Source: Megamerina dolium (Eukaryota > Arthropoda > Insecta > Diptera > Megamerinidae). From it: a stretch of 64,000 bases of DNA. Positions 46,770 through 59,117 of this stretch are shown one piece after another. Numbering within the stretch: position 1 is the first letter of the stretch; each line of letters begins with the position of its first letter. The position numbers and the translations under genes were made by a program. The notes below the pieces were generated by a model. The model did not search any database. It worked only from the letters and a program-made list of their open reading frames with translations, and was not told the DNA's origin. Where the stretch lies: NCBI GenBank assembly GCA_963854835.1, contig OY978526.1, forward strand, positions 18,649,868 through 18,713,867, read 5' to 3'.

Positions 46770-47435
46770 TTATAAATGTGGAAATAATCAAATGAAAACC
46801 TCATCTATCTCCCATAGAAAACTATGTTATTGAATGGGTTTTCTTACACTTTGAGCAAGAAATTTTTAAGATATCAAACTTATACTTAGTGTATACAGTT
46901 AATATTTCTATAGGAATGATATGCTTAAAAATTGGCTTGATCGGGTCAAAGCCACACCTACCTCCCATAGTAAATCATGTTGTTGAATGGGTTTTCTTAC
47001 ACTTTGAGCAAGAAATTTTTAAGATATCAAACTTATACTTAGTGTATACAGTTAATATTTCTATAGGAATGATATATTTAAAAATTGGCTTGATCGGGTA
47101 AAAACCACACCTACCTCCCATACAAAATCATGTTGTTGAATATGTGTTTTCGCACTTTACACACGAAAATATTGAGCCCTGGAAGAAAAACCGTGATATG
47201 TAAAGTTAGTTTTATTACAGAATTCATATATTTGAAAAGAGACAAAATTAAATGAAAACCACTTATACCTCCCATACAAAAGTATGATGTTGCATATGTG
47301 CTTTCGCACTTTTCGCACGAAAATATAAAACTATCGAACTGAAATTTCATAAATAAATATTTTTTGATCACTTAAAAAAATTTGTCTTTTAATAAGTGTA
47401 ATCGCATTAAAACTAAGACTATCTCCCATACAAAA
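46770..47435 (-). repeat. Tandem array D, 153-154-bp period, reversed
   Basis: The box CTACCTCCCATACAAAA occurs with CCCATA at 46811, 46964, 47118, 47271 and 47425, i.e. 153, 154, 153 and 154 bp. The first two units (about 46811-47117) are almost identical to each other, while the later ones differ widely, so there was a recent local duplication inside an old array. Same orientation as array C. Confidence 0.92.
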
Positions 47436-47491
47436 TTATACTTCACTGAGTGAGTTTCAAAGTTGCTGAGCAAGGACCACTCCAACGTACA

Positions 47492-47494
<3 letters not shown>

Positions 47495-47522
<28 letters not shown>
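47495..47522. repeat. AT dinucleotide tract
   Basis: About 14 AT units directly after array D. Confidence 0.9.
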
Positions 47523-47525
<3 letters not shown>

Positions 47526-47639
47526 AGAATTTGTGTATTTTTTGGCTTAAAAGTTGTATTGCAAGAGATTTTGGCAACATCCTTACAAAAGATTTATGCG
47601 TAAATCTCAAGGTGGGTACAATATATGTTATACGTTATA

Positions 47640-48133
47640 CAGGGTGTTTTGTTGCAAGAAGGCCAACTAATAGGGGTGGTTATCCAAAGAGTCTATAATT
47701 CACAATATGAATCACAATATGAACAACTGAGCCTCCTCTGGGTCCTTCAGAAACCAGTTGGGTGAAATTTACTCGTATCGCGTGTACGACACGCCATGAA
47801 TTATATACACCGATCCCAATTTTTATATACATTTTATAACACAATGCATGCAGATATCTAACTGTAAGAGTAAGTATGAAAATTTAGAACAGAACTTGTA
47901 GAGAAAAATTAGACACTTCTGTGACCCCAAGGACTAATTGGTGTTCAATTAGGCGCTGACTAAGTTCCAATTTTTCATAGAGCAACACATTGACACCAAC
48001 ATATCATATTCCTTCATAAATAGTTAGAATTGCCCCAAAAGTCGATCTCTAAGTAAGTTAAAACCTCTTGATTAACATTCAATTATGGCGCTTATATGAC
48101 GTTTGCAGCCCTAGTATTAATCGTAATACCCTG
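47640..48133. mobile_element. Possible Tc1/mariner-type MITE
   Basis: The ends are CAGGGTGTTTTG and the complement of AATACCCTG, each next to TA (47638-47639 and 48134-48135). The inverted match is only about 6 bp, so this is weak. Length 494 bp with no coding potential. The maT-type element at 61151 starts with the same CAGGGT. Confidence 0.35.
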
Positions 48134-51100
48134 TATATATAATGTACATATATGTGAGGTGTTTTTCGTGGCGGTTGTAGTGGTGTTGTTTTTGTTATTG
48201 TTGTTGTTCAGTTAAATCAAAAACAACATCACTATCTACTACTATTAGACTAGGCACAGCACAACTCGACATGTATTTAAACTAAAATCCTTGCTTTTCG
48301 TCTTGTTGCTGCTGCTGTTGTTGTTATTGTTGTTGTTGTTGTTTGCGACTTTCATCTAGATTATACAACACAACAAAACACACAACATACTCGTAGTTAC
48401 ATGTGTATAATTCGCTCTTTGTCTCTAATACCATTTCTTGCAAGTGCTTAATGTACGTTTGTTTGCTGATGCAATCTGTGTTGTATTAGTGTTGCGTCTC
48501 TCTGTGTGTAAATGTGTGTGTGTGTCGTTTGTGTTTGGTATGTATTTAGATGCTTATTTGCTGGTATACAATATTGCTTCTTGCTGTTGGTTGTTGGTTG
48601 CAGATTAAGTTTTCATTTTACCATTGCAGATTTTTAATCAATTTAGTCACACTCACACACACACTATTAAATATTGTACAAGTAGCAAAAGGTGTGCACA
48701 AAAATTAATTACGAAATTAATTGTAAAAGCAAAGAATGAATGAATCGACCAGATGAGAAGAGGACGTTGTTGTTAAGGAACTACCATTCATTTGGTCGCT
48801 ATGTTGCCTATACATAGAGAGAATATATTGTTGGAATGCAGTTCCACCGCCATCAGAACATCGACGTCTAACTTATTTGCATGAGCGAATAAGTTTTTCT
48901 TGTGATCATACATACATGCCCATATATTGTACTAACCTAATATATCTGTATGTGCGCCTAAAGAAGAAGAAATCACGTAGCGTGGCTTTGTGAGCTCTTA
49001 GTAGAATTTGCTTCTACCATTATCGTGCGAACCGCCCCCAATCTCTTCTTTTTTTTTGTCATTACATTTGAAATGGATAAAGTTTTTTAATTTTCACACA
49101 AGTACCTACTCACACACACACACACACACATACAGAATACAAGCTAAGTAGGTAGATGTCGATGGAGAGTGGTTTTGTCTTGCCGTTCGCTGTTGTTTGC
49201 AACATAAATAATTGTCGTAAATCAGTTACGCGTATGTGCACGTATGTATGTACGATACGTACACAATATATATTTACAATATGTTGTCGCATTTCATTGA
49301 CATTCTCTCAAAAAATATGCAACATGTTTTTCACTATCTTTTCAACCACACGCACGCATACTAAAATATGCTAATACTATATACTTTGTATGTATGGTAT
49401 ATTGCTTAAGCTTATTTCATCGTATTGTTGTTGCTGCATGTTCGCTCAACGTGTCGTTGCTCAACTCTGAAAAGAGTTTAAAATGCAATTTTCTAAGTTA
49501 ATGCATCTGTTCATGAATCATTTATTATATGAAATGCTAAAAAAAAAAAAATACAAATACACATGTTTATATATGTATGTATATTTATTTATAAATAAAT
49601 CCATAGAAATTCTACTTTGAAGAGTTTCTCTCGCACACCCAGAAAGCAGAAAGGGTAGGTTCGAGGTAGGGTTTTTAATAAATTTTTAATTAAAGGCAAA
49701 AATGAATGCATATTTGTAATATGATCTCATACACATACTATGCACATGGCATTATCCATAACATCAGTGTGCTGTCATATGAGTAAAATATTTATTTATG
49801 GAATTGAAATATATATTATTGATGTATGTAGTACGTAATTATAACTACATATATGGATTTCAATCATATGGACATACGTACAATACTTACTTATCGTATT
49901 ACAACATTGATTATACGATCGAAATAAATTCACCATTGGACAAGGCTCAAATTATTGAATAATTTGTTCACATGTACTGTCACAAATGTTTCATTTAGTA
50001 GAGCTCGTATTATGGACATATGTTATCATATAGTTATATTGAACGCATATATCAAAACCCGTGAATAGCTTTTCCACTTCGAAGTATATCTCGACAAATG
50101 AATTAAAGTCGAAAAAGTAGGACACTATATGAATTTATTCATAACAATTTTTTTCCGATAATATCCAACATTTTTTCAGCGCTTATTTAATATTACTGTA
50201 TAAAAAAAATTGAAATTATGTTGATAAATTTAAATTATATAGATTTTCGATATTATTGCCACAAAAGTTTTGCAATAATATCGAAATATAATTGTATCAA
50301 TATTCGTGCAAAAAGTAATTGAAATATAAACATAACATTAACATAGATTTAGGAATTTATGTGTGTATGTATATAAAACTCTTCATCGAATCAATTACAT
50401 TATTGCAGAAATTAATGAAATAATGACCAGCTAACAATATATTGATTTATTTGTCAGATATTATTGTGACAATGCTTGAAATATTCTCACAAAACTTTAC
50501 AATAATGACGAAAATTAGGTTCTAATATAAAATAAATTTAGATATTGCATTTTTCAGTTCAATTTTGGAAAAAATTTTTCGATATAATTACAAACTATTT
50601 TCGATATTATTGCAAATATTTTTCAGGATGAATGCAGTACAGTATACGATATTCTGCAATAGTTATGATGTGCTATGTATACTTACTACTATTGAAAGAG
50701 GTGATATTTAAATCAATTCGTCTAGCATAAGGTCAACATATCAAGAGATTGCTTCGAAGATAGAGCCTGCAGCATTCCAGCAGCTAGCAGCAAAACATCG
50801 AAGACAAGATTCGAACAAAATCTACTGGGCACATATAAAATATAGTTTCTAAAAGAGATTATATCAAAAGAAGTTATCTACTATTTTTTTAAGCGATTTT
50901 TCGACTAAAAACCAAAACTTAGTTTCCAGTACTTACAAAAAAAAAAACACCGACAATTGACGATGTTTGATTTAAAACGTAAATCTCAGACAAAATTCAA
51001 AATTGCTTTTAACTCAAAATATAGCAAACATTTTTCTGCAATTTTCAACATTTTTACGTTTGATGAAACGTATAAGAAATCATACATTTCTTTTTATGCT

Positions 51101-51987
51101 AACTAAATCATCACTATATAGATACTCTGCAGCTTGTTTTGAAACATCATCGACGATATCATACATTTTCTTCAATAATTAGATGAACATCAATCAATCA
51201 AAAGAGAGCGTGACGTTGGAGCAAGGACATAATCCGTGTTCATCAAGTGGACCACGCAAAATCAGACCGAGGTCTGTTAGAGGATATGAGCCCTACGGCT
51301 GATACCTCTAAGGACCAACCACAAGTGTTACGGGTACTGCGACCAAACGAGATATTTTGTACCCATTGAATTAGAGTAAGTAGTTTTTCGAAATAGGAAT
51401 AACATAAGCTAATATTAATCGAATAAATGGTTCTGAAGATGTTTCTAAATCTGCGCAATCACAATTTATTCCTAAACGAATTCAGGCCCTTTCAGCAAGA
51501 TTCGACACTATCACTTAAAGACCAAAAACACTCAACATATAATTGAAAACAACAAATTACCAGACTATATTATAACTGATCGCAAATTTATAGTTCAGAT
51601 CTCAACCCAATAATAGAGAGCATATTCTACTCTAACAGACATTTCACTATTGAGTCAAGGAAATTTGAGTCGGTGGACAATATTTCGGATGACAGACGAG
51701 ATTTGATATAAACCTGAGGATTATCTGCAGGCAAATGACAATTTCGAATACATTTTCCAAGTATAAAGTACATAAAAAATTATTTTAAAATGTACTATGT
51801 TGCAATTTTGGGCTTTAAGACATGTGAACAAACGAAGTGATATGCTTGCATTAATAGACTCCAAACGGCAGAACTCTTTTGACATAACTTTTCTTTAGGT
51901 GCTCACATAGCCTTTGATTATAATAATAAAAATAATAATACCAATAATGTCTAAAACTACAATAAAATTATTAAAATTACTTGAGTA
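48134..51987. other. AT-rich stretch, mostly featureless
   Basis: TTG tracts at 48190-48215 and 48300-48342, and a CA tract at 49111-49130. Bases 50200-50640 repeat short TATTATTGC / GATATTATTG motifs without a clear period. Bases 51850-51912 contain a short, diverged piece of the SINE body in minus orientation (AACGGCAGAACTCTTTTGAC). The block at 51180-51340 is less AT-rich than its flanks but has no recognisable coding sequence. Confidence 0.5.
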
Positions 51988-52329
51988 GTTAGGACTGCTG
52001 GTTTCTAGAACAGAGATGCAAAGAAGCAATGGCCTCTTTGGTGTGCGTCTTGGATATTAATAGTATTGTGGGTGCATGTCTTGGCTATTATTGTGGGTCT
52101 GGTAATATCAGATCAACTTAGATATTATCAGAAAAGATTTCCCCAGGTCTGGTATTATCAGATCAAATCAGTCCAGGTCTGGTAGTATCAGATCACCTTA
52201 GGTATTATCAGATTACGTCTGGTATTATCAGACACACACACCCTTAACACAATTAATATTCAAGATACACACCGATGACGTCATTGCACTACTGCACCTC
52301 TGTTCTAGAAAAACCTAACCCTAACAACT
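51988..52329. mobile_element. Foldback-like element with long inverted ends
   Basis: Left arm about 51988-52073 and right arm about 52245-52329 are inverted copies. Both read, from outside in, GTTAGG...GGTTT, CTAGAACAGAG, a GCAATG block, GGTGTG, a CTTG.ATATTAAT block and GGGTG. This makes an arm of about 80 bp with some mismatches. The loop of about 170 bp holds five versions of TCTGGTATTATCAGA, itself nearly palindromic. Long inverted arms with repeats inside fit a foldback element or MITE. No target duplication could be fixed, and the ends may reach further out. Confidence 0.65.
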
Positions 52330-55199
52330 TAATAAAACCCATTAATTTCCAAAAAATTGACCTATACCTCCTATACATATGGAACAAAAATAAAGTAAAA
52401 AAATTAAATTTCACATGTAAATTATTTCATAAACATTATGCACGGAGTAAATAGTTTCATATTTTCATTGAAATTAATTCAAAATTATGTTAATGGCTAA
52501 ATACCATGTAGTCATCGTACGTACATAAACTCACAAACTACTATGTCAACCCTTCCATGGCAGCCAAATTAAATAACCGCTAAAATGTCGAAGGAGAAAG
52601 AAAACATTTTTCAATTATTTTCATTAAAATGTTCATGTTAAAATTACCCCATATTTTTTTTTTTTTTTTGCTCTTTTTCATTATTCATGACGACGACAAT
52701 TATTTAGAGAAGTACGATCTGCTACTTTCATGCCCGCAGCAAAATAATATGTATATGTATAACAACGCGCAAGTGAGATGTCAAAAAAAAAAAACAGAAC
52801 GAGAGAAGAAACAATTTCAAAAATTATGTTAATGCCTTAATTATAATTACGCTAAGTATGTATGTATATGTACGAGTATACTGTACGTATGCTTTCTATC
52901 GTAAACGATCTCACCATAACAATAACAACATAATTAGCGCCAACAATATTTTGCCTGGATAATAAACATCGTCTTCTTCTTCTTCATTTTCGGGGTCGGC
53001 ATTGTCAAAAGCGTATGTATATGCCACCATCATATTTTGTTATTATTCTTTACTGTTGTTGTTGTTGCTGTTGTTGTTAAAAGAATAACCATACGATATA
53101 CGACGAGTTAATGATGAAAAAGTGTAATTATTATTATTTTTATTATTGTGACGTTGATTATGTTTACACTTTATTATGCGCTCATAGCATTTAACATGAG
53201 TCGTATACGAGTATGTGCTCTACATACGTACACATACGTCATAGTATTAATTATGCCCACCCCCGCCCCACCAACATTCCACTATTGTGTTAAATAAATA
53301 TTCCCGTGTTGTAAGGAACAAAAGAAAGAAAAACGAAATTTTATGTCGCATTTTTCATACATACTTATTTGTTCCTATACATTTTGACGAAACAAAAATC
53401 GCAAATACTAAAAAAAAAAAAAATTCACTCATAATTTAATTAAAACCCTTTTTGGTTGAATATGCAGGGTGGGAGACCGTCAAAAGTACGAGTACATAAA
53501 TTGTGATGTGATGCGATGCAATACGACAGAAAATACATGCATACAATATACCACAGCTGTATACATGTTTATATACATACAATGTATATAGATGTTGATG
53601 AAGGAGATAGGGTGGGTGGTATTGCTACTCTAGTGTGTTTCTTCTGTGCATAATTGGCCTCATTATTCATTCATCTTCCATTATTATCCAATTGACAGGT
53701 TAATTAAGGACTCGCTCGCTCACGAGTTCATTCGTCTGTTTGCATATTCATTTGATTCGTCAATGGTAAAAACGTAAAAATTAAGTATGATATAAAGGAA
53801 TACATAGCTTGAATGCCAACATATCAACGACCTTACCGACGAATAACTTGAGGCAGAATTGAAACAGATGTGTTTTTGTTATTTTAATCATTCCATCCAC
53901 GGAAATGTCGCCGATTAATGTTGCTGATGATTATGCGGATGATGATGCTGATGATGATGATTATGATAATGATGCTAATGATGATGATGATGCTAACGAT
54001 AATGTTGGCCGCCAAGCAATTGTGAAACATACAATGGCCGACATCAATGTCAATTGTTGTTGGTTGGTTGCATCATTGCCTGTTTGATTGGTTCATTCCA
54101 TTCTCATACTGACTTATATATTGCTGCTATTGTTATGTAATTATAATTATTACAAGTATGTAAATCCATATGTATATATACCCATACTGTTACTGCTATT
54201 CGAAACATGAATTGTGGAAACGGAAATATAACTATTTGATGTAATGTGACATCATGTGGAAATTTGATTGACTTTTAATAACGTAATGTATAATATGTAC
54301 GCTAGATAGTGCAAGTATATAAATGCGATTTACAATTCACAACTCGCGACACAATTTGTGGTAATTTTGTAATTTACCACCATTCATCGTAGATGCATAA
54401 ATATTTTCATATACATACATAAATACTTACCATAAATTTACGTACATCATATAATTAAAAAATGGCTCATTGTGAAATCATTTGATTAACATTGCATTTC
54501 AGAATTGAATCTTCTTTGATTTGCAATTTATTGAGCTTGCCTATAATATTATCTACGCAAAATACCCTGCAATAATGCATAATCGTGTGGCGAAATCGCC
54601 ATAAGCATCAACTCGTTACTGTGCATGAAATTACGTTTTTCCAACATAATAAGTTTCATGCGGTATATGTTCATGGCAAATGTTGACGCACATGCATATA
54701 TTTGGTTAACCGCCCAGAAATGAGTGGTTAAACCTGTCACACATGATGACCATAGATCAATATTCAATATATTGTAATATCAATAAATATGTTACAAACC
54801 CAAGATATAAAGAGGCTTCAATGAGTTCTTGCGAAAAAATTGCAATAATTCAAATTTTAGAGTAATTCATTAAACAATATTACCGAAGATAAGCCAAAGA
54901 TCTTATCCACCAGACTAGCTACACATTTCTACAATTATTTGCAACAGCTGAATTTGACTCAGTCAGTTGATTGTATTTCGTTCCAAACATAAAAAATGAT
55001 AAATATTAAAAGTTTCATTAAACTACCCAGGACTGCCCCTAAGTGATTGAAATGTAAGGCCAGTACTAATTTATTCTTTCTCCTCAATATTTTAACGTTA
55101 TTTTTCCCAACAAAATTTACGCCCCTTACTTACAGCTTATCGTAATTTTTCGAAAAGCACTCAAAGAAAAAAATTTTAATGAGTGATGATGGGTGCTAC
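52330..55199. other. AT-rich stretch with simple repeats
   Basis: CTT tract at 52972-52986, TTG tracts at 53054-53078 and GAT tracts at 53937-53995. The open frame at 53905-54087 is a GAT-repeat artefact. No gene supported. Confidence 0.5.
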
Positions 55200-55680
55200 C
55201 CAAAATTTGCTCTGAACTGACTTCTTATATTTACGTCCCGGCCACCAGTCCGGAGCCGAATGGTGCTGGAACTGGTAGTATTTTCGTTTACGAGGTCTTA
55301 CCAAAAGACTTTAAATTTGGTACCACAGGTGATCAGGTCGGAATTGCTTCAACCTGATCGTTGGGAACGGCTCTTTGGGGAGGTTTTCGTGGTGATTGTG
55401 GTAACCCAAAGAACACGCGGGTAGAGTATTCCACGTCAAAAGCGTAGGGAACTCGATGAGGAGTTGCATTGCAACCAGGGTGCTGACCCCTTACATCAGG
55501 AGAGATTTTAGTTAGGCTTCGATCCCCACGAAGGAGGGTAGTCGCCCATTCAACGTGCCCCAATTGGTACCGTAGGAACATGGAGGTTGGTTCCTGATTT
55601 TCCAACCGTACGGGGCGCCAGAGATTAGGCTTACGATAAACAGTGCTCAATCGTTCCTATATTTACTCTTTAGGTAGACT
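55200..55680. other. Unexplained block richer in G+C
   Basis: About 480 bp that stands out from the AT-rich flanks (for example TTACGTCCCGGCCACCAGTC, GGGAACGGCTCTTTGGGGAG, AGGGTGCTGACCCCTTACAT). A 105-codon frame on the minus strand (55333-55650, with LRYQLGHVEWATTLLRGDRS) and a 43-codon frame on the plus strand are open, but neither resembles a family I know. It is immediately followed by a truncated SINE. It could be an unknown retroelement UTR, a decayed exon or foreign DNA. Confidence 0.4.
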
Positions 55681-55789
55681 CTCCCTCAAAATTAGATTAA
55701 AAGAACCAGTTTAAACACGAATATGAGTTGGTTTTTCATTTTACTCCATTGGGGTTACCCTTCGCAGATAAACGGTGGGTATGTTTAGG

Positions 55790-55894
55790 GAAAAAGCTTC
55801 TAAAAAGAACTCTGTGACAAAGCTCAGAAAAAGTGATGCCACAAGTGTTCTGCCGTTCGGAACCGGCTAAAATAAGTAGGTCCATTCTAATACT
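55790..55894 (+). mobile_element. SINE body fragment
   Basis: Matches the SINE from AAAGCTTCTAAAAAGAACTC through GAACCGGCTAAAATAAGTAG to ATTCTAATACT, lacking both the tRNA-like head and the tail. Truncated at both ends; no target duplication found. Confidence 0.8.
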
Positions 55895-57589
55895 ACAATA
55901 AAAAAATAAATGGAAATGGAAAATGGAAATGGTTTCAGAAAAATATTATAGAAATAAAATTAATCCTCATAGAGAAAAGATTTTATAATAAAATAAAAGA
56001 AAAATCGGTAAAATCCACAATTTCCAGCTTTATGACTAATAAGTGAGTTGTAAAATATCATTAATCGAGACAAAATATTATAGTTTGTATTTTTTTTATC
56101 AAATCGAATATTTCTAGATTATAGAAAAATAGAATTGAAGCTATAAATTTTTCAGTCACACATATGGCGGACACTTGTATATGTCACACATATTGATACT
56201 AGCTCTTTTGTTTGAAAATGAATGAAACTCGAAATGCTTTTCTAAGTAGCTTGCAATATAACGTATTAGCATGCAAAATGTGAATATTGATTTTAATAAT
56301 TTTAATAATAATACGTTTTTATATTGAAATATTATCCTAAATATTACGAATGCCCTTTCCGATTATATTTATACTCATAGCACTTTTAATTAGCTTATAA
56401 AATAAAAAAAAAAAATAAAAAATAAAAAAATAAAAACAATGATGATATGTAATTCATTTCGAAAAACCGAAAACAATTCATACGTATTTCATTTATGACA
56501 TATCACATTTCCTTATTATAAAGAATGATGAGAATAATAAAATATTTATAAGTACATGTATGTACTCTTATTACCATTTCCATTTTTTCATGAGAATATT
56601 CATAATGAATTTAATTAACTTTATTACTTTCATCAATTTGCCTTTATCGATATGTTTTCTATAATTTCGCATTCATATATGTCAATAATAATCACATATA
56701 TGTATACATATTTTCTTTCATTTCCATGTACCTAATTCATTTTTAGAACCCTTTCAATAAATTAGAACATACATTAGAATATAATTCATATGTGCACACA
56801 CTTAACATCTGAAAGTTCATACAACAAGGAATAAAAATATAGTATGAGAGATAGTAAATACAGATGTTTATATACAGATGTTTATATACATAAAATATGT
56901 ACCTTACATACGAGTACGAGTACATCATCTCATCACTGCTCGTTATGTTAGTCACATTATTATCGAAAAACTGCAACTAAATTATACAATTTTTGCTACT
57001 AATTGAGTGGACATGACAAAAATGTCAGAATCCTGAGCTGAATAATTAACAACAGCATTACCATTTAATTAGCAAGAAAGAACACTACAACAAATTATAC
57101 TCGTACATCAGCTACGTATGTATATACGATATATACTAAATAACCAACTGCTTTGCTACATATGTAGCCTTGTATTATACATGCGTTCAACAACATACTA
57201 CATACTACAAACTACACATGTAGTTCATATATATACTTATATCTACTTTATATGAAATATATAATATGACCTGCCCCAACCAAATCTATTCGGTGTAAGG
57301 GTGTCTCAAAGCACGTACTACAGTTCTCAGAAGTCATTTCAAAAAGTATTGGATATACCACCTCACCCTTTTTCATGAGTATTGTTATTATTAGGAAGCA
57401 AATTTCACTGAAATTGTATATCGTTTGTTATACAATTGTAGGTAGCTTATATGGAAAGTTAACCTAATATGTATATGAAAATGAAAAAAATTTAAATATA
57501 TAAAATAAGTGTACAAGTCAATTTTAAATGATTTCTTTTTTTCCTATCTTTGAAGCTTTATTTTAAAAAATTACTACAATATAATTTAA
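55895..57589. other. AT-rich spacer
   Basis: A-rich tract at 56400-56440. No gene or element recognised. Confidence 0.5.
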
Positions 57590-57905
57590 TCAAAGTATTT
57601 TCCTTCGGAAGCTACAACTTTTTTGCATGTTTGATGGAGCGTCCCTATATATACATTTTCTATATACATTTTAACGGGTTGCACAACATGTCGCCGAGCA
57701 TTGTCATTATGGAAAATTAATGACTCGTGTTTGGTCGCCCATTCTGGCCGTTTTATTGGTTCAATGTTCGCTTCAATTTGATTAGTTTTTGGTTTCGACT
57801 AGTTTTAGCAGCCCGTCTAATCCCATCAAATATACAACATCACCTTCGAACTGTGGATATTTGGCTTTGGAATTAATTTGGATGGTTGGTCAAGTCTCAT
57901 ATACG
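57590..57905 (-). pseudogene. Remnant of a second mariner lineage
   Basis: The minus strand reads KRPEWATKHESLIFHNDNAR, RHVVQPVK, and after an internal deletion KKVVASEGKYFD and a stop at about 57588. HNDNAR holds the second catalytic Asp; the third (APSD region) is in the deleted part. A short upstream piece (YLMGLDGLLKLVE) is frame-disrupted. The ending VVASEGKYFD is typical of mauritiana-type mariners and differs from the neighbour at 57911-59115. Terminal repeats are not visible. Confidence 0.7.
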
Positions 57906-57910
57906 GTATA

Positions 57911-59115
57911 ATTTTTTGCATTAAATTGAAGTTTTTATTTAGCATAGTTAGAATGATGCGATTTAGGTCAAATATGCACTGTTTTGTTCGATAACTTGTT
58001 GCCATTTTGAAGGTAATTTCATAATGCCACTCTCATTCGAACCATCGTCCTTATTGGCAAAAAACTAGGACAGTCGATTTTCACAAGCTTCTCTTAAGGC
58101 GAATTTTTCACCAGCAAAATCATTCGCCATAGACAGGAACAGGTAGTAATCACTTGGTGCCAGGTCCGCACTATAAGGTGGATGCATAAGAACCTCCCTA
58201 CCAAGCTTCCGGAGCTTCTGGCGAGTCACTATCGATGTGTGTGGCCTGGTGTTGTCCTGATGGAACACAATTACTCTTCTATTGGCCAATGGCCAATTTA
58301 AAAGATGGTCCAATTGTTGACAGTATAGGTCCGAATTAAAAGTCTGGCTGTAGGGGAGCAGCTCATAGTAGATGATTCCCTGCTAATCCCACCAAACACA
58401 TAGCAAAACCATCCTGACCGTCAATCCTGGCTTAGCCACCGTTTGCGCCGACTCACCACGATTCGACCACGACCGTTTTCACGAGTAACCATCCGCTTCA
58501 AAAATGGATCGATTTTGTTGCGATTCAGCAGCGATTCGCAAATGGAAATTCGGTCCATGAGGTTTTTTTGTGTTAACTCGGCACCCATACTTCGAGCTTC
58601 GTTTTGTACCCAGCCCTATTTAAATGGTTCCAAACGGTTTTTTGTGCAATATGTAGCTCCTGAGCAATAGAAACACTGCTTAGATGACGGTCAAACTCGA
58701 CGATTTCCATTATTTTATCGATATTTTCTACAATTGGCCTTCCAGAGCGTGGTGCATCTTTGACATCAAAATTACCAGAACGGAATCGACAAAACCAAAA
58801 TTGCACGTGATTGGTTGTTACAGTATTAGGACCATAAGCACTATTAACTTTTTCAGCCGTCTGACTTGCATTTTCGCCTTTATCTTAGAAAAACTATAAA
58901 ATATTGCGTATTTGCTCCTTACTGGTGTCCACCTTTGACACGGGCTCACACAACACTGAGTCAAGCAATCACAAAACTGCCTGAAGAGTTTACTTAGTAC
59001 GAAATCCTATCTTTCTAACGCCATCTAGCGTAACCCCATCGCACTTATACAACGCAAGATACAGATTACTAAAGCCATCTATTGGAAAAATAATGGATTT
59101 CTTTATACTACACCT
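57911..59115 (-). mobile_element. DD34D mariner, 3' terminal repeat lost
   Basis: Same family as 37731-38988, in minus orientation. The 5' terminal repeat is at the right end (complement AGGTGTAGTATAAAGAAATC) beside TA at 59116-59117. The left end stops in GCAAAAAAT, where the 3' repeat should begin, and passes straight into the unrelated mariner remnant at 57590-57905. The 3' end was therefore cut off by a deletion or rearrangement that joined the two. Confidence 0.88.
57985..58935 (-). pseudogene. DD34D mariner transposase, first catalytic Asp deleted
   Basis: The start codon position reads GTG (GTGGACACCAGTAAGGAGC) instead of ATG. HVQFWFCRFRSGNFDVKDAP, RSGRPIVENIDKIMEIVEFD and SIAQELHIAQKTVWNHLNRA are readable. 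A deletion of about 36 bp takes out the GDEKWVTYDN segment with the first catalytic Asp. The second (FHQDNTRPHT) and third (LAPSDYYLF) are kept, in a short open piece at 58065-58313. Several frame changes separate the pieces. The three copies of this family in the window have lost different catalytic positions. Confidence 0.88.
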
Positions 59116-59117
59116 TA

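Noticed and set aside
51243..51458. 71-codon minus-strand frame in a less AT-rich patch
   Set aside because: No family resemblance and no ends of an element seen; left as part of the spacer.
52314..52329. Telomere-like CCTAACCCTAAC
   Set aside because: Only about two units, and it lies in the outer part of the foldback arm.
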